Shown piece after piece: positions 18,211 through 26,748 of a DNA stretch of 64,000 nt. The stretch spans positions 1,798,001 through 1,862,000 of the forward strand of contig OW818679.1 in NCBI GenBank assembly GCA_942493145.1. The letters are read 5' to 3'. How positions within the stretch are numbered: position 1 is the first letter of the stretch; every line of letters starts with the position of its first letter. Position numbers and translations under genes: made by a program. The DNA is from ENR-C20 sp942493145. Lineage in GTDB: Bacteria > Bacillota > Clostridia > Acetivibrionales > DTU013. The notes beneath the pieces were generated by a model. It worked only from the letters and a program-made list of their open reading frames with translations. It was not told the DNA's origin and did not search any database.

Positions 18211-19608
18211 ATGCAATTTTTGAAAATTGAAGAAATAGAAAAAGCTACAGGTGGGGAATTGATTTCCGGGGCATTATACCGAGAAACGGTCATTGCCGGA
18301 ATATCAACAGATTCCAGAAAAATCACCCCGGGATGCCTGTTCATACCGATCCAGGGTGAACGGTTTGATGGCCATGACTACATAAACCAGGCTTTCGAGA
18401 CCGGCGCTGCAGCGGTACTGACCCACAGGCCGAAAGTGGATAGCGGGACGGAACAGGTTATCATCAAAGTGGAGGATACATCAAAAGCTATCCGTGATAT
18501 AGCGGCATACTACCGCCAAAAGTTTAACATACCCTTTGTGGGTATAACGGGTAGTGTCGGCAAGACAAGTACAAAAGACATGGTGGCAGATGTCCTGCAG
18601 CAAAAGTATAATGTTCTGAAAACAGAGGGGAACTTCAACAATGAGATAGGTGTGCCTCTGACCATTTTTAACCTTAACGAAGGACACCAGGCAGCCGTCC
18701 TTGAGATGGGCATGAGTGGTGTTGGGGAGATAAGCAGACTGACTGATATTATCCGGCCGGATGTGGCCATAATAACAAATATCGGGCTTTCACACATTGA
18801 GAAGTTGGGATCGAAGCAGAACATTCTCAGAGCAAAACTGGAGATACTTGAAGGCCTAAGGTCAGGAGGCCTGCTTGTGCTGAACGGTGATGACAGCATG
18901 TTGAGGGGTCTCAAGGGACTTCTTAAAAACCGGACTGTCTTTTATGGAATGGATGAGGGCGTAGATTACCGTGCGGTAAATATCAATTCGAGGGGAGAAC
19001 TGGGGACCAGTTTTGATATTACAATCGACAACAGGGAATATACAGTACAATTGCAGGTTCCAGGAGCTCATAATGTACATAACGCTTTGGCGGCAATTGC
19101 GGCAGGATATGAACTGGGTGTGCCCATGGAAAGCATAATAAATGGGATATCTCTTTTTACTCCCGGTAAAATGAGGATGGATATCTTATCTGCAGAAGGC
19201 TTCAGGATCATCAATGATTCTTATAATGCCAGCCCACAGTCTATGGAGGCTGCAATCAAGGTGCTGAACGGTATGAACGGCGGGGGCAGGAGAATCGCTG
19301 TCCTTGGTGATATGCTGGAGCTGGGTGACTGGACAGAGGAAACACATCGCGGAGTTGGAAAATTCGCAGCAGGAGAAGGGGTTGACCTTATCATAACTGT
19401 TGGGATTAACGCCCGATTTATATCAAAGGGAGCAACCGATGCAGGCTACCCGTCTGAACGTACTGCAAACTTCAATACGGTTGAGGAAGCAGTACAATAT
19501 CTTGAAAAGGTTCTTCTCAGGAACGATGTGATACTCATCAAGGGTTCAAGAGGAATGAAGATGGAGATAATTGCAGATAAGCTCAAAGAATACGGAGGCA
19601 TATTGTAA
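18211..19608 (+). CDS. murF: UDP-MurNAc-tripeptide-D-Ala-D-Ala ligase
   Basis: Joins D-Ala-D-Ala to the UDP-MurNAc-tripeptide using ATP. The 465-residue protein shows the three Mur-ligase domains: GISTDSRKITPGCLFIPIQG in the N-domain, the P-loop GSVGKTSTKDMVADVL near residue 112, and the C-domain sequence INDSYNASPQSMEAAI. AGAGGAG lies before ATG 18211. The 66-bp gap after murE contains a small tandem duplication (GGATAAAAGAATCCTTC twice, with changes). The stop overlaps no gene, but mraY starts one base later. Confidence 0.96.
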   Translation: MQFLKIEEIEKATGGELISGALYRETVIAGISTDSRKITPGCLFIPIQGERFDGHDYINQAFETGAAAVLTHRPKVDSGTEQVIIKVEDTSKAIRDIAAYYRQKFNIPFVGITGSVGKTSTKDMVADVLQQKYNVLKTEGNFNNEIGVPLTIFNLNEGHQAAVLEMGMSGVGEISRLTDIIRPDVAIITNIGLSHIEKLGSKQNILRAKLEILEGLRSGGLLVLNGDDSMLRGLKGLLKNRTVFYGMDEGVDYRAVNINSRGELGTSFDITIDNREYTVQLQVPGAHNVHNALAAIAAGYELGVPMESIINGISLFTPGKMRMDILSAEGFRIINDSYNASPQSMEAAIKVLNGMNGGGRRIAVLGDMLELGDWTEETHRGVGKFAAGEGVDLIITVGINARFISKGATDAGYPSERTANFNTVEEAVQYLEKVLLRNDVILIKGSRGMKMEIIADKLKEYGGIL

Positions 19609-19609
19609 A

Positions 19610-20599
19610 ATGGGGGTTTTTACATCCGCGCAGGTCATTGCATTCGCAGCAACATTCATATTATCCCTGGTGGCCGGACCGCTTGTAATTCCAATGCTGA
19701 GAAGGTTGAAATTCGGACAGACGGTGAGGGATGACGGGCCTGCGACACATTTGAAAAAGATGGGTATACCAACCATAGGAGGCCTGATATTTCTTGTGCC
19801 TTTAACATTAGTATCGATTTTTTTCAGCAGTGAGTTCCCGGAAATTATTCCTATGCTCATTGTCACTCTCGGAGCTGCTGCTGTTGGTTTCGTGGATGAT
19901 TTCATAAAGGTTGTAAGGAAGCACAAGGACGGATTGAATCCAAAACAAAAGACCTTGGGTATACTGCTGGTCTCATTGGCATTTGCCTTTTATACGGCAT
20001 ATAACCCAGCCCTTGGTACGGACATGGTCATACCCTTTATGGGTCTGGACGCTGTCATCAAGCTGCCTGTGTGGGTTTTCATACCATTCATAACAATTGT
20101 GATGTACCTTATCATTAATTCAGTGAACATGACTGACGGGGTAGATGGACTTGCCGCCGGTGTGACCATCATAGTGGCATTGTTCTTCAGCATAGTAGCC
20201 ATGGTCCGGACTGAATGGGATTTCGTGATGGTCTTCTGCTCCATCATTGCAGGCGGGTGTTTGGGGTTCCTCGCTTTCAACCTTCATCCCGCAAAGGTCT
20301 TCATGGGTGATACGGGATCACTTGCCCTTGGGGCTGCTATCGGTGCAGCTTCTGTAATAATGAAGATGCCATGGATATTGCTGGTGGTCGGTGGAGTATA
20401 TGCAGCTGAAAGCCTTTCTGTATTCATACAGGTTGCATATTACAAACGGACAAGGAAAAGGGTGTTTAAAATGGCACCCATCCATCACCATTTTGAGCTT
20501 TCCGGATGGAAGGAGACCAAGGTGGTGAGGGTTTTCTGGCTCGCTGCATTTGTGCTTTGTCTGGCAGGTTTTGTGACACTCAGGTTCAGTTTTATTTAA
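19610..20599 (+). CDS. mraY: phospho-MurNAc-pentapeptide translocase
   Basis: Transfers phospho-MurNAc-pentapeptide to undecaprenyl phosphate, making lipid I at the membrane. The 329-residue protein has about ten helices and the catalytic acidic motifs: VGFVDDFIK near residue 88, NMTDGVDGLAAG near 175, and the cytoplasmic HHHFE-like loop (PIHHHFELSGWKE). ATG 19610 is used because the conserved N-terminus starts there, one base after the murF stop. Downstream the expected murD is absent; instead a palindromic element leads directly to the SEDS gene. Confidence 0.95.
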   Translation: MGVFTSAQVIAFAATFILSLVAGPLVIPMLRRLKFGQTVRDDGPATHLKKMGIPTIGGLIFLVPLTLVSIFFSSEFPEIIPMLIVTLGAAAVGFVDDFIKVVRKHKDGLNPKQKTLGILLVSLAFAFYTAYNPALGTDMVIPFMGLDAVIKLPVWVFIPFITIVMYLIINSVNMTDGVDGLAAGVTIIVALFFSIVAMVRTEWDFVMVFCSIIAGGCLGFLAFNLHPAKVFMGDTGSLALGAAIGAASVIMKMPWILLVVGGVYAAESLSVFIQVAYYKRTRKRVFKMAPIHHHFELSGWKETKVVRVFWLAAFVLCLAGFVTLRFSFI

Positions 20600-20600
20600 C

Positions 20601-20713
20601 ACTAGTGGGCTGTAACACTTAAAACTTTAATATGTTACAGGCCACAACATCAAGGAGGTGTATTTGTAACACTTCGAATAATATACAGGAATGAAGTGTT
20701 ACAAAACACTAGT
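20601..20713. repeat. small palindromic element at the murD position
   Basis: A 113-bp non-coding element bounded by 20-bp inverted repeats matching at 16 positions (ACTAGTGGGCTGTAACACTT at 20601-20620 and its partner at 20694-20713). Inside are two further hairpins, an 8-bp stem (CTGTAACA, 20610-20640) and a perfect 12-bp stem (TTGTAACACTTC, 20664-20704). The design resembles the larger element at 4137-4414. It lies where murD would normally sit. It contains AAGGAGGTG but no start codon in a useful position. Confidence 0.55.
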
Positions 20714-20735
20714 ATAGTTCACTCGGAGGTATCTG

Positions 20736-21842
20736 ATGAAGGATAGAAAACCCTTTGATTTCTGGTTGCTTATGACGGTTCTGGTAATGCTGTCTCTTGG
20801 ACTTGTAATGGTCTTCAGTTCAAGTGCGTATACGGCTCAATATCAATATAATGATATCTACCGGATAATAAAACCTGAGGTTGTTTATGCCATTGCCGGC
20901 ATAGGAGTTATGCTTGTAGCAGCTAATATTGATTATCATAAATATGGAAAGTTTTCATTCGTGTTTCTTGCAGGAAGCGTAATTGCCCTTGTATTAGTAT
21001 TGGTTCCAGGCATTGGCAGGGAACTCAATGGATCATGGAGATGGATATATGTAGGGCCGGTTCATTTCCAACCGTCTGAGTTCACGAAGCTGGCCATCAT
21101 ACTGTTCCTTGCATGGAGCATTTCAAAGAGGAGGGAACCAATGAAACGGTTCCTGAGGGATTTCATCCCGTATATGGCGCTGCTGGGTGTGATTGCGGCG
21201 TTGCTTATGCTTGAATCTCATCTGAGTGCCACAATGATCATTTGCGCTGTTTTTTTCATCGTTCTATTCATCGGTGGAGCCAGGATATGGCATTTCTTTG
21301 TTGTTGCCATACCCGCAGTTGTCGGTTTGGGCGTTATCGTATTCTTTACGGATTACATGAACAAGAGGATCCAGTCGTTCATTGACCCATGGAGCGATTT
21401 GCAGGGATCGGGCTGGCAGACGGTACAGTCGCTTTATGCAATAGGTTCCGGAGGGATATTTGGCAGAGGGATCGGGCAAAGTGTGCAGAAATTCCTATAT
21501 ATACCTGAGCCCTTTAATGACTATATCTTCTCAATCCTGGCCGAAGAATTGGGCTTTGTCGGAACCTTGGCGGTAATGCTGCTGTTCACCATCTTTATAT
21601 GGAGGGGAATCAAAATAGCCATGAATGCGCCTGACATAATGGGAAGCATTATAGCTGTCGGCATTACGGCATTGATAGGAATTCAGGCCTTTTTCAACAT
21701 TGCAGTTGTCACAAATTCACTTCCGCCGACGGGTGTTTCATTGCCGTTCTTCAGTGCGGGAGGGACATCTCTTATTCTCTTCCTGCTGGAAGCCGGAATA
21801 CTGCTTAACATATCCAGATATTCAAAATACGATAGGATTTAA
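20736..21842 (+). CDS. ftsW: SEDS-family septal/spore cortex polymerase (FtsW/SpoVE)
   Basis: A 368-residue SEDS protein with about ten helices. Landmarks are the VMVFSSSAYTAQ opening of FtsW/SpoVE, GSWRWIYVGPVHFQPSEFTK, the SIGSGG-like YAIGSGGIFGRGIGQS loop, NDYIFSILAEELGFVG, and PTGVSLPFFSAGGTSL. It lies in the dcw cluster and has the SSA and short-loop features of the division/sporulation branch. It should pair with the PBP encoded at 14457. GGAGG occurs 5-10 nt before ATG 20736. Which of FtsW and SpoVE it is cannot be decided here. Confidence 0.9.
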   Translation: MKDRKPFDFWLLMTVLVMLSLGLVMVFSSSAYTAQYQYNDIYRIIKPEVVYAIAGIGVMLVAANIDYHKYGKFSFVFLAGSVIALVLVLVPGIGRELNGSWRWIYVGPVHFQPSEFTKLAIILFLAWSISKRREPMKRFLRDFIPYMALLGVIAALLMLESHLSATMIICAVFFIVLFIGGARIWHFFVVAIPAVVGLGVIVFFTDYMNKRIQSFIDPWSDLQGSGWQTVQSLYAIGSGGIFGRGIGQSVQKFLYIPEPFNDYIFSILAEELGFVGTLAVMLLFTIFIWRGIKIAMNAPDIMGSIIAVGITALIGIQAFFNIAVVTNSLPPTGVSLPFFSAGGTSLILFLLEAGILLNISRYSKYDRI

Positions 21843-21984
21843 CCACAAGTCACATTTAACACGATATGATCTGATTTATCACAAATTAATCCCAAAGTTC
21901 TTTAAATTTTTATATAAAAGCATTATATGAATTAATGTATACTGGATTTAAGCACATGTATGTATAAGGGGGATGCAGAATTTT

Positions 21985-23532
21985 ATGGACAACCTGTTTA
22001 AAAATTCATTGCTGGATCCGAACAAAATGTCCGTTACATGGGAAGTGGTTCCAGGCAGAGGAGCCCGGGAGAAATCCCAGGAGGCTGCATTGGAAGCTGC
22101 TGAACATGCGGCAAGGGGTGGAAAGGTCCATGCCCTGACTATTACAGACAATCCAGGTGGGAATCCGGCCATGATGGCTGATTATCTTGGTACAGAGATT
22201 ATGAAAAAAGGTATTGAGCCCTTGGTGCACTTTACCTGTAAGGACAAGAACCGCAACCAGATGGAAAGCCAGCTTTATGCGCTGGACAGAGCCAATGTCA
22301 GGAATTTGCTTGTAATGACTGGTGATTATCCTGAATCCGGATATAAAGGAAGACCCAAGCCGGTTTTTGACCTTGATCCGACACATGGGCTTGAATTGAT
22401 TCGGGATATGAACAATGGTTTGGAATACCAGGGGATAAAGGATATGGTGAAAAACAAACCCAGCGATTTTTTTGCCGGGGCAGCAATATCTCCTTTTAAG
22501 GCCAACGAAGCAGAGGTAATGGTTCAATATTTCAAAATGAAGAAGAAGGCTGCCTCCGGTGCCCGTTTCTTTATTTCACAGTTGGGTTACGACGCCCGAA
22601 AGATCCATGAAGTTATCCAATTCATGAAACTAAATGGAATAAATGTACCGATCATAGGCAACATATATATCCTTACTTATGCAGCCGGTAAACTAATGAA
22701 CCAGAACAAGCTTCCCGGATGTGTGGTTACCGACAAGCTGCTGGCCGAGTTGGACCAGGAACGTACGGCTCCCGACAAGGGCCTGGGGGCACGGTTGCTT
22801 CGTGCTGCCAAAATGTATGCCTTCATGAAGGGTATGGGCTTTGCCGGTGTTCATATAGGCGGTAACAATGTCAAGTATGAACATGTGGAGTATATCATCG
22901 ATAAAGGTGAAGAACTCGGCACAAACTGGCAGGACCTTGTCAGTGAGTTCGATTATCCTATGGCCAATGGATTTTACCTTTATCAAAAAGATGAAAAAAC
23001 AGGTCTGAACAAGGAAACTCCAACAGAAACAAAGGGACGTCCCCTGGATACAAGGGTGGAATTTGCATATCGACTGTCACGGGTGGTACACAGCCTGATA
23101 TTTGAACCGGACAGAAAATTCTTTGGATGTATGAAAAGCCTTTCCAGGGCTGTCCATGGCAAAAAAATCGAAAAGTTGTACCATGGTGTGGAACACCTGG
23201 GTAAAGTCATGATATATAACTGTAAGGACTGCGGAGATTGTGCCCTGATTGATACGGCTTATGTCTGCCCCATGTCCCAATGCCCCAAGAATCAGAGGAA
23301 TGGAGCCTGTGGCGGCAGTCTTGACGGATGGTGCGAAGTATATCCGGGAAAGAAAAAATGTATATATGTAAGAGCATATTCGAGACTTAAGAATTATGGC
23401 AGGGAAAATGAGCTGGATTCATATGCTGTTGCTCCCTGCAACTGGGAATTGCACCAGACTTCAGCATGGATTAATTATTATACGGGAAGGGATCATTCGG
23501 CTGAACGCCTTGGACTCAAGAAAAAAGATTGA
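21985..23532 (+). CDS. metF: methylene-tetrahydrofolate reductase fused to MetV-like C-terminal domain
   Basis: A 515-residue two-part protein. Residues ~15-310 are the MTHFR TIM barrel (FSVT-like MSVTWEVVPGRG, ALTITDNPGGNP, NLLVMTGDYPESG). Residues ~370-505 are the MTHFR_C/MetV-type domain, with many cysteines: CKDCGDC, then CPMSQCPKNQRNGACGG and GWCEVYPGKKKC. In acetogens MetF and MetV are separate partners linking methyl-THF and methylene-THF in the Wood-Ljungdahl pathway; here they are one chain. ATG 21985 is preferred because AAGGGGG ends right before ATG 21973. It may oxidise methyl groups or serve one-carbon supply. Its place beside the molybdoenzyme locus is suggestive but it forms its own unit ending in a terminator. 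Confidence 0.88.
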   Translation: MDNLFKNSLLDPNKMSVTWEVVPGRGAREKSQEAALEAAEHAARGGKVHALTITDNPGGNPAMMADYLGTEIMKKGIEPLVHFTCKDKNRNQMESQLYALDRANVRNLLVMTGDYPESGYKGRPKPVFDLDPTHGLELIRDMNNGLEYQGIKDMVKNKPSDFFAGAAISPFKANEAEVMVQYFKMKKKAASGARFFISQLGYDARKIHEVIQFMKLNGINVPIIGNIYILTYAAGKLMNQNKLPGCVVTDKLLAELDQERTAPDKGLGARLLRAAKMYAFMKGMGFAGVHIGGNNVKYEHVEYIIDKGEELGTNWQDLVSEFDYPMANGFYLYQKDEKTGLNKETPTETKGRPLDTRVEFAYRLSRVVHSLIFEPDRKFFGCMKSLSRAVHGKKIEKLYHGVEHLGKVMIYNCKDCGDCALIDTAYVCPMSQCPKNQRNGACGGSLDGWCEVYPGKKKCIYVRAYSRLKNYGRENELDSYAVAPCNWELHQTSAWINYYTGRDHSAERLGLKKKD

Positions 23533-23583
23533 AAAGATTATTAACACTGTATCCGATTAAAAATTAATCCATTAAAACGACGA

Positions 23584-23616
23584 GAAGATTGCTTCAATTG
23601 CAGTCTTCTTTTTTTA
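23584..23616 (+). terminator. Rho-independent terminator after metF
   Basis: GAAGATTGC pairs with GCAGTCTTC (one G-T pair) across a 7-nt loop and is followed by seven T. It isolates the MTHFR gene from the molybdoenzyme operon. Confidence 0.88.
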
Positions 23617-23685
23617 CATCCTAACTGTGATTATATTTTTACATCCGAACAATAATAATATTTTTAAAAAATCGGGATTTTCATA

Positions 23686-23714
23686 TTGATTTATCAGAAT
23701 ATTAGTTATATACT
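23686..23714 (+). promoter_or_regulatory. sigma-A-type promoter of the first molybdoenzyme operon
   Basis: TTGATT (23686-23691) and TATACT (23709-23714) are separated by exactly 17 bp, matching the vegetative consensus closely. The predicted start of transcription (~23721) falls inside the palindrome that follows, about 60 nt before the ATG. Confidence 0.75.
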
Positions 23715-23728
23715 CTTGGTATACCAAG
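23715..23728. promoter_or_regulatory. candidate GntR (FadR-type) operator
   Basis: A perfect 14-bp palindrome CTTGGTATACCAAG lies immediately after the -10 box. TGGTATACCA-type palindromes are the usual operators of FCD-domain GntR regulators, and such a regulator is encoded three genes downstream (27651). Its position over the start site suggests repression that is lifted by a ligand. Confidence 0.7.
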
Positions 23729-23778
23729 TGAATTTAATCCAAAAATGCATCTTTTGTGAACTGCGAGGGGGAAAAGAA

Positions 23779-26748
23779 ATGATTTTTGAAAGAGAATATC
23801 TAAAAACAGTTCTATTTGGTTTAGGTACGATATTTCAGCTGGTGTCAAAAGCTTATCCAGCTATTGCTGAAAGATTAAAGGAACATGATCTTATTGCACA
23901 AATAAAGCTCAGGGACAATTCTCTGGGCAGATATTACATAATAAAGGGCGGGAAGGTGCGTTCAAGGTCGGGCATACATAAGAATGCCGATGTTGTAATG
24001 TCTTTTGAATCAGCAGGACTGGCAGGAAGAATAATGTCACCGTTCAGAAGCCAGCTGGAGTTTGTCAGCGCGGCAAAAAGCTTCCAGATAGGGATGCAGG
24101 GAAAAGATGAGCTGTGTAACTGGTTTGCCGAAACACTGAACATGCTGCTTACCGCCGGTGTAAAGTATGGCACGGACATGGGTAAGGGCGTCATGCGATA
24201 TACCAGCAACACCAACGGAGGACCGGTTTTCGTTTATGTGAAGGATGGAAAGATACTCCGAATCACACCAATTGAATTTGACAGCAAGGATGCAGACCCC
24301 TGGGTAATAAAAGCAAGGGGCAGGACATTTTCACCTCCGAAGAAGACAACCATTAGTTCACATACACTTTCATGGAGATCTATGATCTATTCACCGGATC
24401 GTCTTTTATATCCAATGAAGAGGGTGGATTTCGATCCAAATGGGGAAAGAAATCCACAGAACCGCGGAATATCGGGTTATGAAAGAATCAGCTGGGATGA
24501 AGCCCTTGATTTGGTTGCAAATGAAATAAAGCGTGTAAAAAAGGACCATGGGCCTGGTGCAATAATGAACGGAAGCGGATCCCACCATACATGGGGAGCC
24601 CTCGGATATTGGCTCAGTGGTAGGATGCGTTTCTTCAATACTATAGGATTTACACCCGTAGTCCATAACCCGGACAGCTGGGAAGGCTGGTTCTGGGGCG
24701 CTACCCACCACTGGGGCCAAAGCGCCCGGAACGGTGGTGGAGAGACATACAACACAGTAGAGGACTGCCTGAAGAATTGCGAAATGGTAGTGTTCTGGTC
24801 CAGTGATCCCGAAGCCACAAGCGGGGTATACGGAGCCCATGAAGGCACAGTAAGACGTCAGTGGCTCAATGAACTTGGAATAAAGCTTGTCCACATAGAT
24901 CCATTTTACAACCATACCGCAGCGATGCTTGGAGGTAAGTGGATAGCGCCACGACCGGGCACGGACAACGCCATGATACTGGCAATTGCCTATGTCTGGA
25001 TGACCGAAGGTCTGTATGACAAGAATTATGTGGCTGAACGTACCACTGGTTTCGACAAATGGAAGGAACATGTCCTGGGCATGGATGATGGAATTCCGAA
25101 AACACCGGAATGGCAGGAGGCCGAATCAGGCGTACCTGCAAAGGATATAAGGGCGTTAGCCAGAGAATGGGGCAGTAAGAAAACCTATCTGGCGGCCGGA
25201 GGAATAGTTGGATTTGGAGGAGCCTGCCGGACAGCCACAGGAACCGACTGGGCCCGCGGTATGGTATGCCTCATGGCCATGCAGGGTTTGGGCAAGCCCG
25301 GGGTCAACATGGGTGGTATGCAACAGGGTACTCCTGTCAGCACCAGGTTCTTCTTTCCCGGATATGCTGAAGGTGGATTTTCCGGAGACTATAATGGAAC
25401 TGCTGCCGGTATAAGTATGTATCAGAGGATGCCCCAGCTTCCGACAATGAATACGGTTAACCAGTCTGTTCCGCGACTGAAGATACCCGAAGCCATAATG
25501 GAAGGTAAATGTGAAGGCTACTTCACCGACCCAAAGACCATTGAAGGACAGTTCTCGAAATTCCAATACCCGGCACCGGGTCATTCGCCGGTAAAAATGT
25601 ACTATAAATACGGAGGCTCCCACTTCGGGACCATGGTGGACACAAACAGGTATGTCAAGATGTACAGGACCGACGACCTTGAGGTTGTTATCAACCAGTC
25701 AATATGGTTTGAAGGAGAAGCTAAATTCGCAGATGTCATACTTCCTGCCTGCACCAATTTTGAACGCTGGGATATAAGCGAATTCGCGAACTGCGGCGGA
25801 TACGTCGAGCATTCTTACACCCAGGTGAACAGCAGGGTAGCGGTCATGCAGCACAAATGCATCGAGCCTCTTGGTGAGTCCAAATCCGATTTCCAGATAT
25901 TCCTGGATATATCCCAAAGGCTGGGACTTGCAAATCCTTTTTCGGAGGGGCATACCGAGTTTGACTGGTGTAAGCGCTATTTCGATGCAACCGATCTGAA
26001 ACGGGCAGTTTCCTGGAGCAAATTTCTTAAAAAAGGATACTATGTCATACCGCCTTATGATGAGGACAACAGGGATCCGGTATCCTTCAGGTGGTATGCG
26101 GAAGGCAGAGCCAAGGATACTCCCGAATTGACGCCATTACCCGGAGACTATACCGAGCAGTATGGCATGGGATTACAAACCCAGTCCGGTAAGCTTGAAT
26201 TCGAGTCCTCGAGCCTTAAGAGGTTCGATCCCGATGATCCGGACAGGAATCCTATAATGAAGTATGTACCGTCGTGGGAAGGTCCGGCAACCACTGAGCT
26301 GTATGCGAAATATCCGCTTCAGCTGATATCCCCCCACCCGCGTTACACCTTCCATACCCAAAGCGACGGTAAGGACAGCACCATAAATGATGTCAAAGAA
26401 CACAGGGTACTCGTAGATGGACACTATTACTGGATAGTCAGAATTAATCCCGGGGATGCAGCAGCCAGGGGAATAAAGGATAATGACCTTATAAAGATAT
26501 ATAATGACAGGGGAGCAGTAATCTGTGCAGCCAGACTTACCTCCAGGATAAGGCCCGGATCGGTTCATTCCTACGAATCATCGGCGGTTTACGATCCAAT
26601 AGGAGAACCGGGCAAATCACCCGATCGCGGGGGTTGCATCAACCTGCTTACTCCGAGCAGGATGATAGTTAAAAAAGCACATGGTATGGCGGCGAATTCG
26701 TGTCTGGTAGAAGTTAAGACATGGAAAGGGGAGGAGATTACAGCATGA
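23779..26748 (+). CDS. molybdopterin oxidoreductase, transhydroxylase/dehydroxylase family, with N-terminal SCP2-like domain (copy 1)
   Basis: A 989-residue large subunit, no signal peptide, so cytoplasmic. Residues 1-125 resemble an SCP2 lipid-carrier domain (QIKLRDNSLGRYYI, then ADVVMSFESAG). From ~135 it is a bis-MGD protein of the DMSO-reductase superfamily without an N-terminal iron-sulfur motif. His269, Tyr277, Asp299, Ser300, Trp301 and Tyr529 keep the spacing of His144, Tyr152, Asp174, Ser175 (Mo ligand), Trp176 and Tyr404 as I recall them in Pelobacter pyrogallol-phloroglucinol transhydroxylase, with a constant offset of 125. The substrate is therefore probably a phenol or related hydroxylated compound, by transhydroxylation or reductive dehydroxylation. 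ATG 23779 follows GAGGGGG and matches copy 2. The stop overlaps the start of the small-subunit gene. Confidence 0.88.
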   Translation: MIFEREYLKTVLFGLGTIFQLVSKAYPAIAERLKEHDLIAQIKLRDNSLGRYYIIKGGKVRSRSGIHKNADVVMSFESAGLAGRIMSPFRSQLEFVSAAKSFQIGMQGKDELCNWFAETLNMLLTAGVKYGTDMGKGVMRYTSNTNGGPVFVYVKDGKILRITPIEFDSKDADPWVIKARGRTFSPPKKTTISSHTLSWRSMIYSPDRLLYPMKRVDFDPNGERNPQNRGISGYERISWDEALDLVANEIKRVKKDHGPGAIMNGSGSHHTWGALGYWLSGRMRFFNTIGFTPVVHNPDSWEGWFWGATHHWGQSARNGGGETYNTVEDCLKNCEMVVFWSSDPEATSGVYGAHEGTVRRQWLNELGIKLVHIDPFYNHTAAMLGGKWIAPRPGTDNAMILAIAYVWMTEGLYDKNYVAERTTGFDKWKEHVLGMDDGIPKTPEWQEAESGVPAKDIRALAREWGSKKTYLAAGGIVGFGGACRTATGTDWARGMVCLMAMQGLGKPGVNMGGMQQGTPVSTRFFFPGYAEGGFSGDYNGTAAGISMYQRMPQLPTMNTVNQSVPRLKIPEAIMEGKCEGYFTDPKTIEGQFSKFQYPAPGHSPVKMYYKYGGSHFGTMVDTNRYVKMYRTDDLEVVINQSIWFEGEAKFADVILPACTNFERWDISEFANCGGYVEHSYTQVNSRVAVMQHKCIEPLGESKSDFQIFLDISQRLGLANPFSEGHTEFDWCKRYFDATDLKRAVSWSKFLKKGYYVIPPYDEDNRDPVSFRWYAEGRAKDTPELTPLPGDYTEQYGMGLQTQSGKLEFESSSLKRFDPDDPDRNPIMKYVPSWEGPATTELYAKYPLQLISPHPRYTFHTQSDGKDSTINDVKEHRVLVDGHYYWIVRINPGDAAARGIKDNDLIKIYNDRGAVICAARLTSRIRPGSVHSYESSAVYDPIGEPGKSPDRGGCINLLTPSRMIVKKAHGMAANSCLVEVKTWKGEEITA

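Noticed and set aside
23779..26748. Formate dehydrogenase, polysulfide/thiosulfate reductase or DMSO reductase for the large subunits
   Set aside because: No N-terminal Cys cluster motif, no Cys or Sec Mo ligand in the expected place, no Tat signal and no membrane anchor gene; the His/Asp-Ser-Trp/Tyr spacing and the three-cluster small subunit with a transthyretin-like tail point to the transhydroxylase family.
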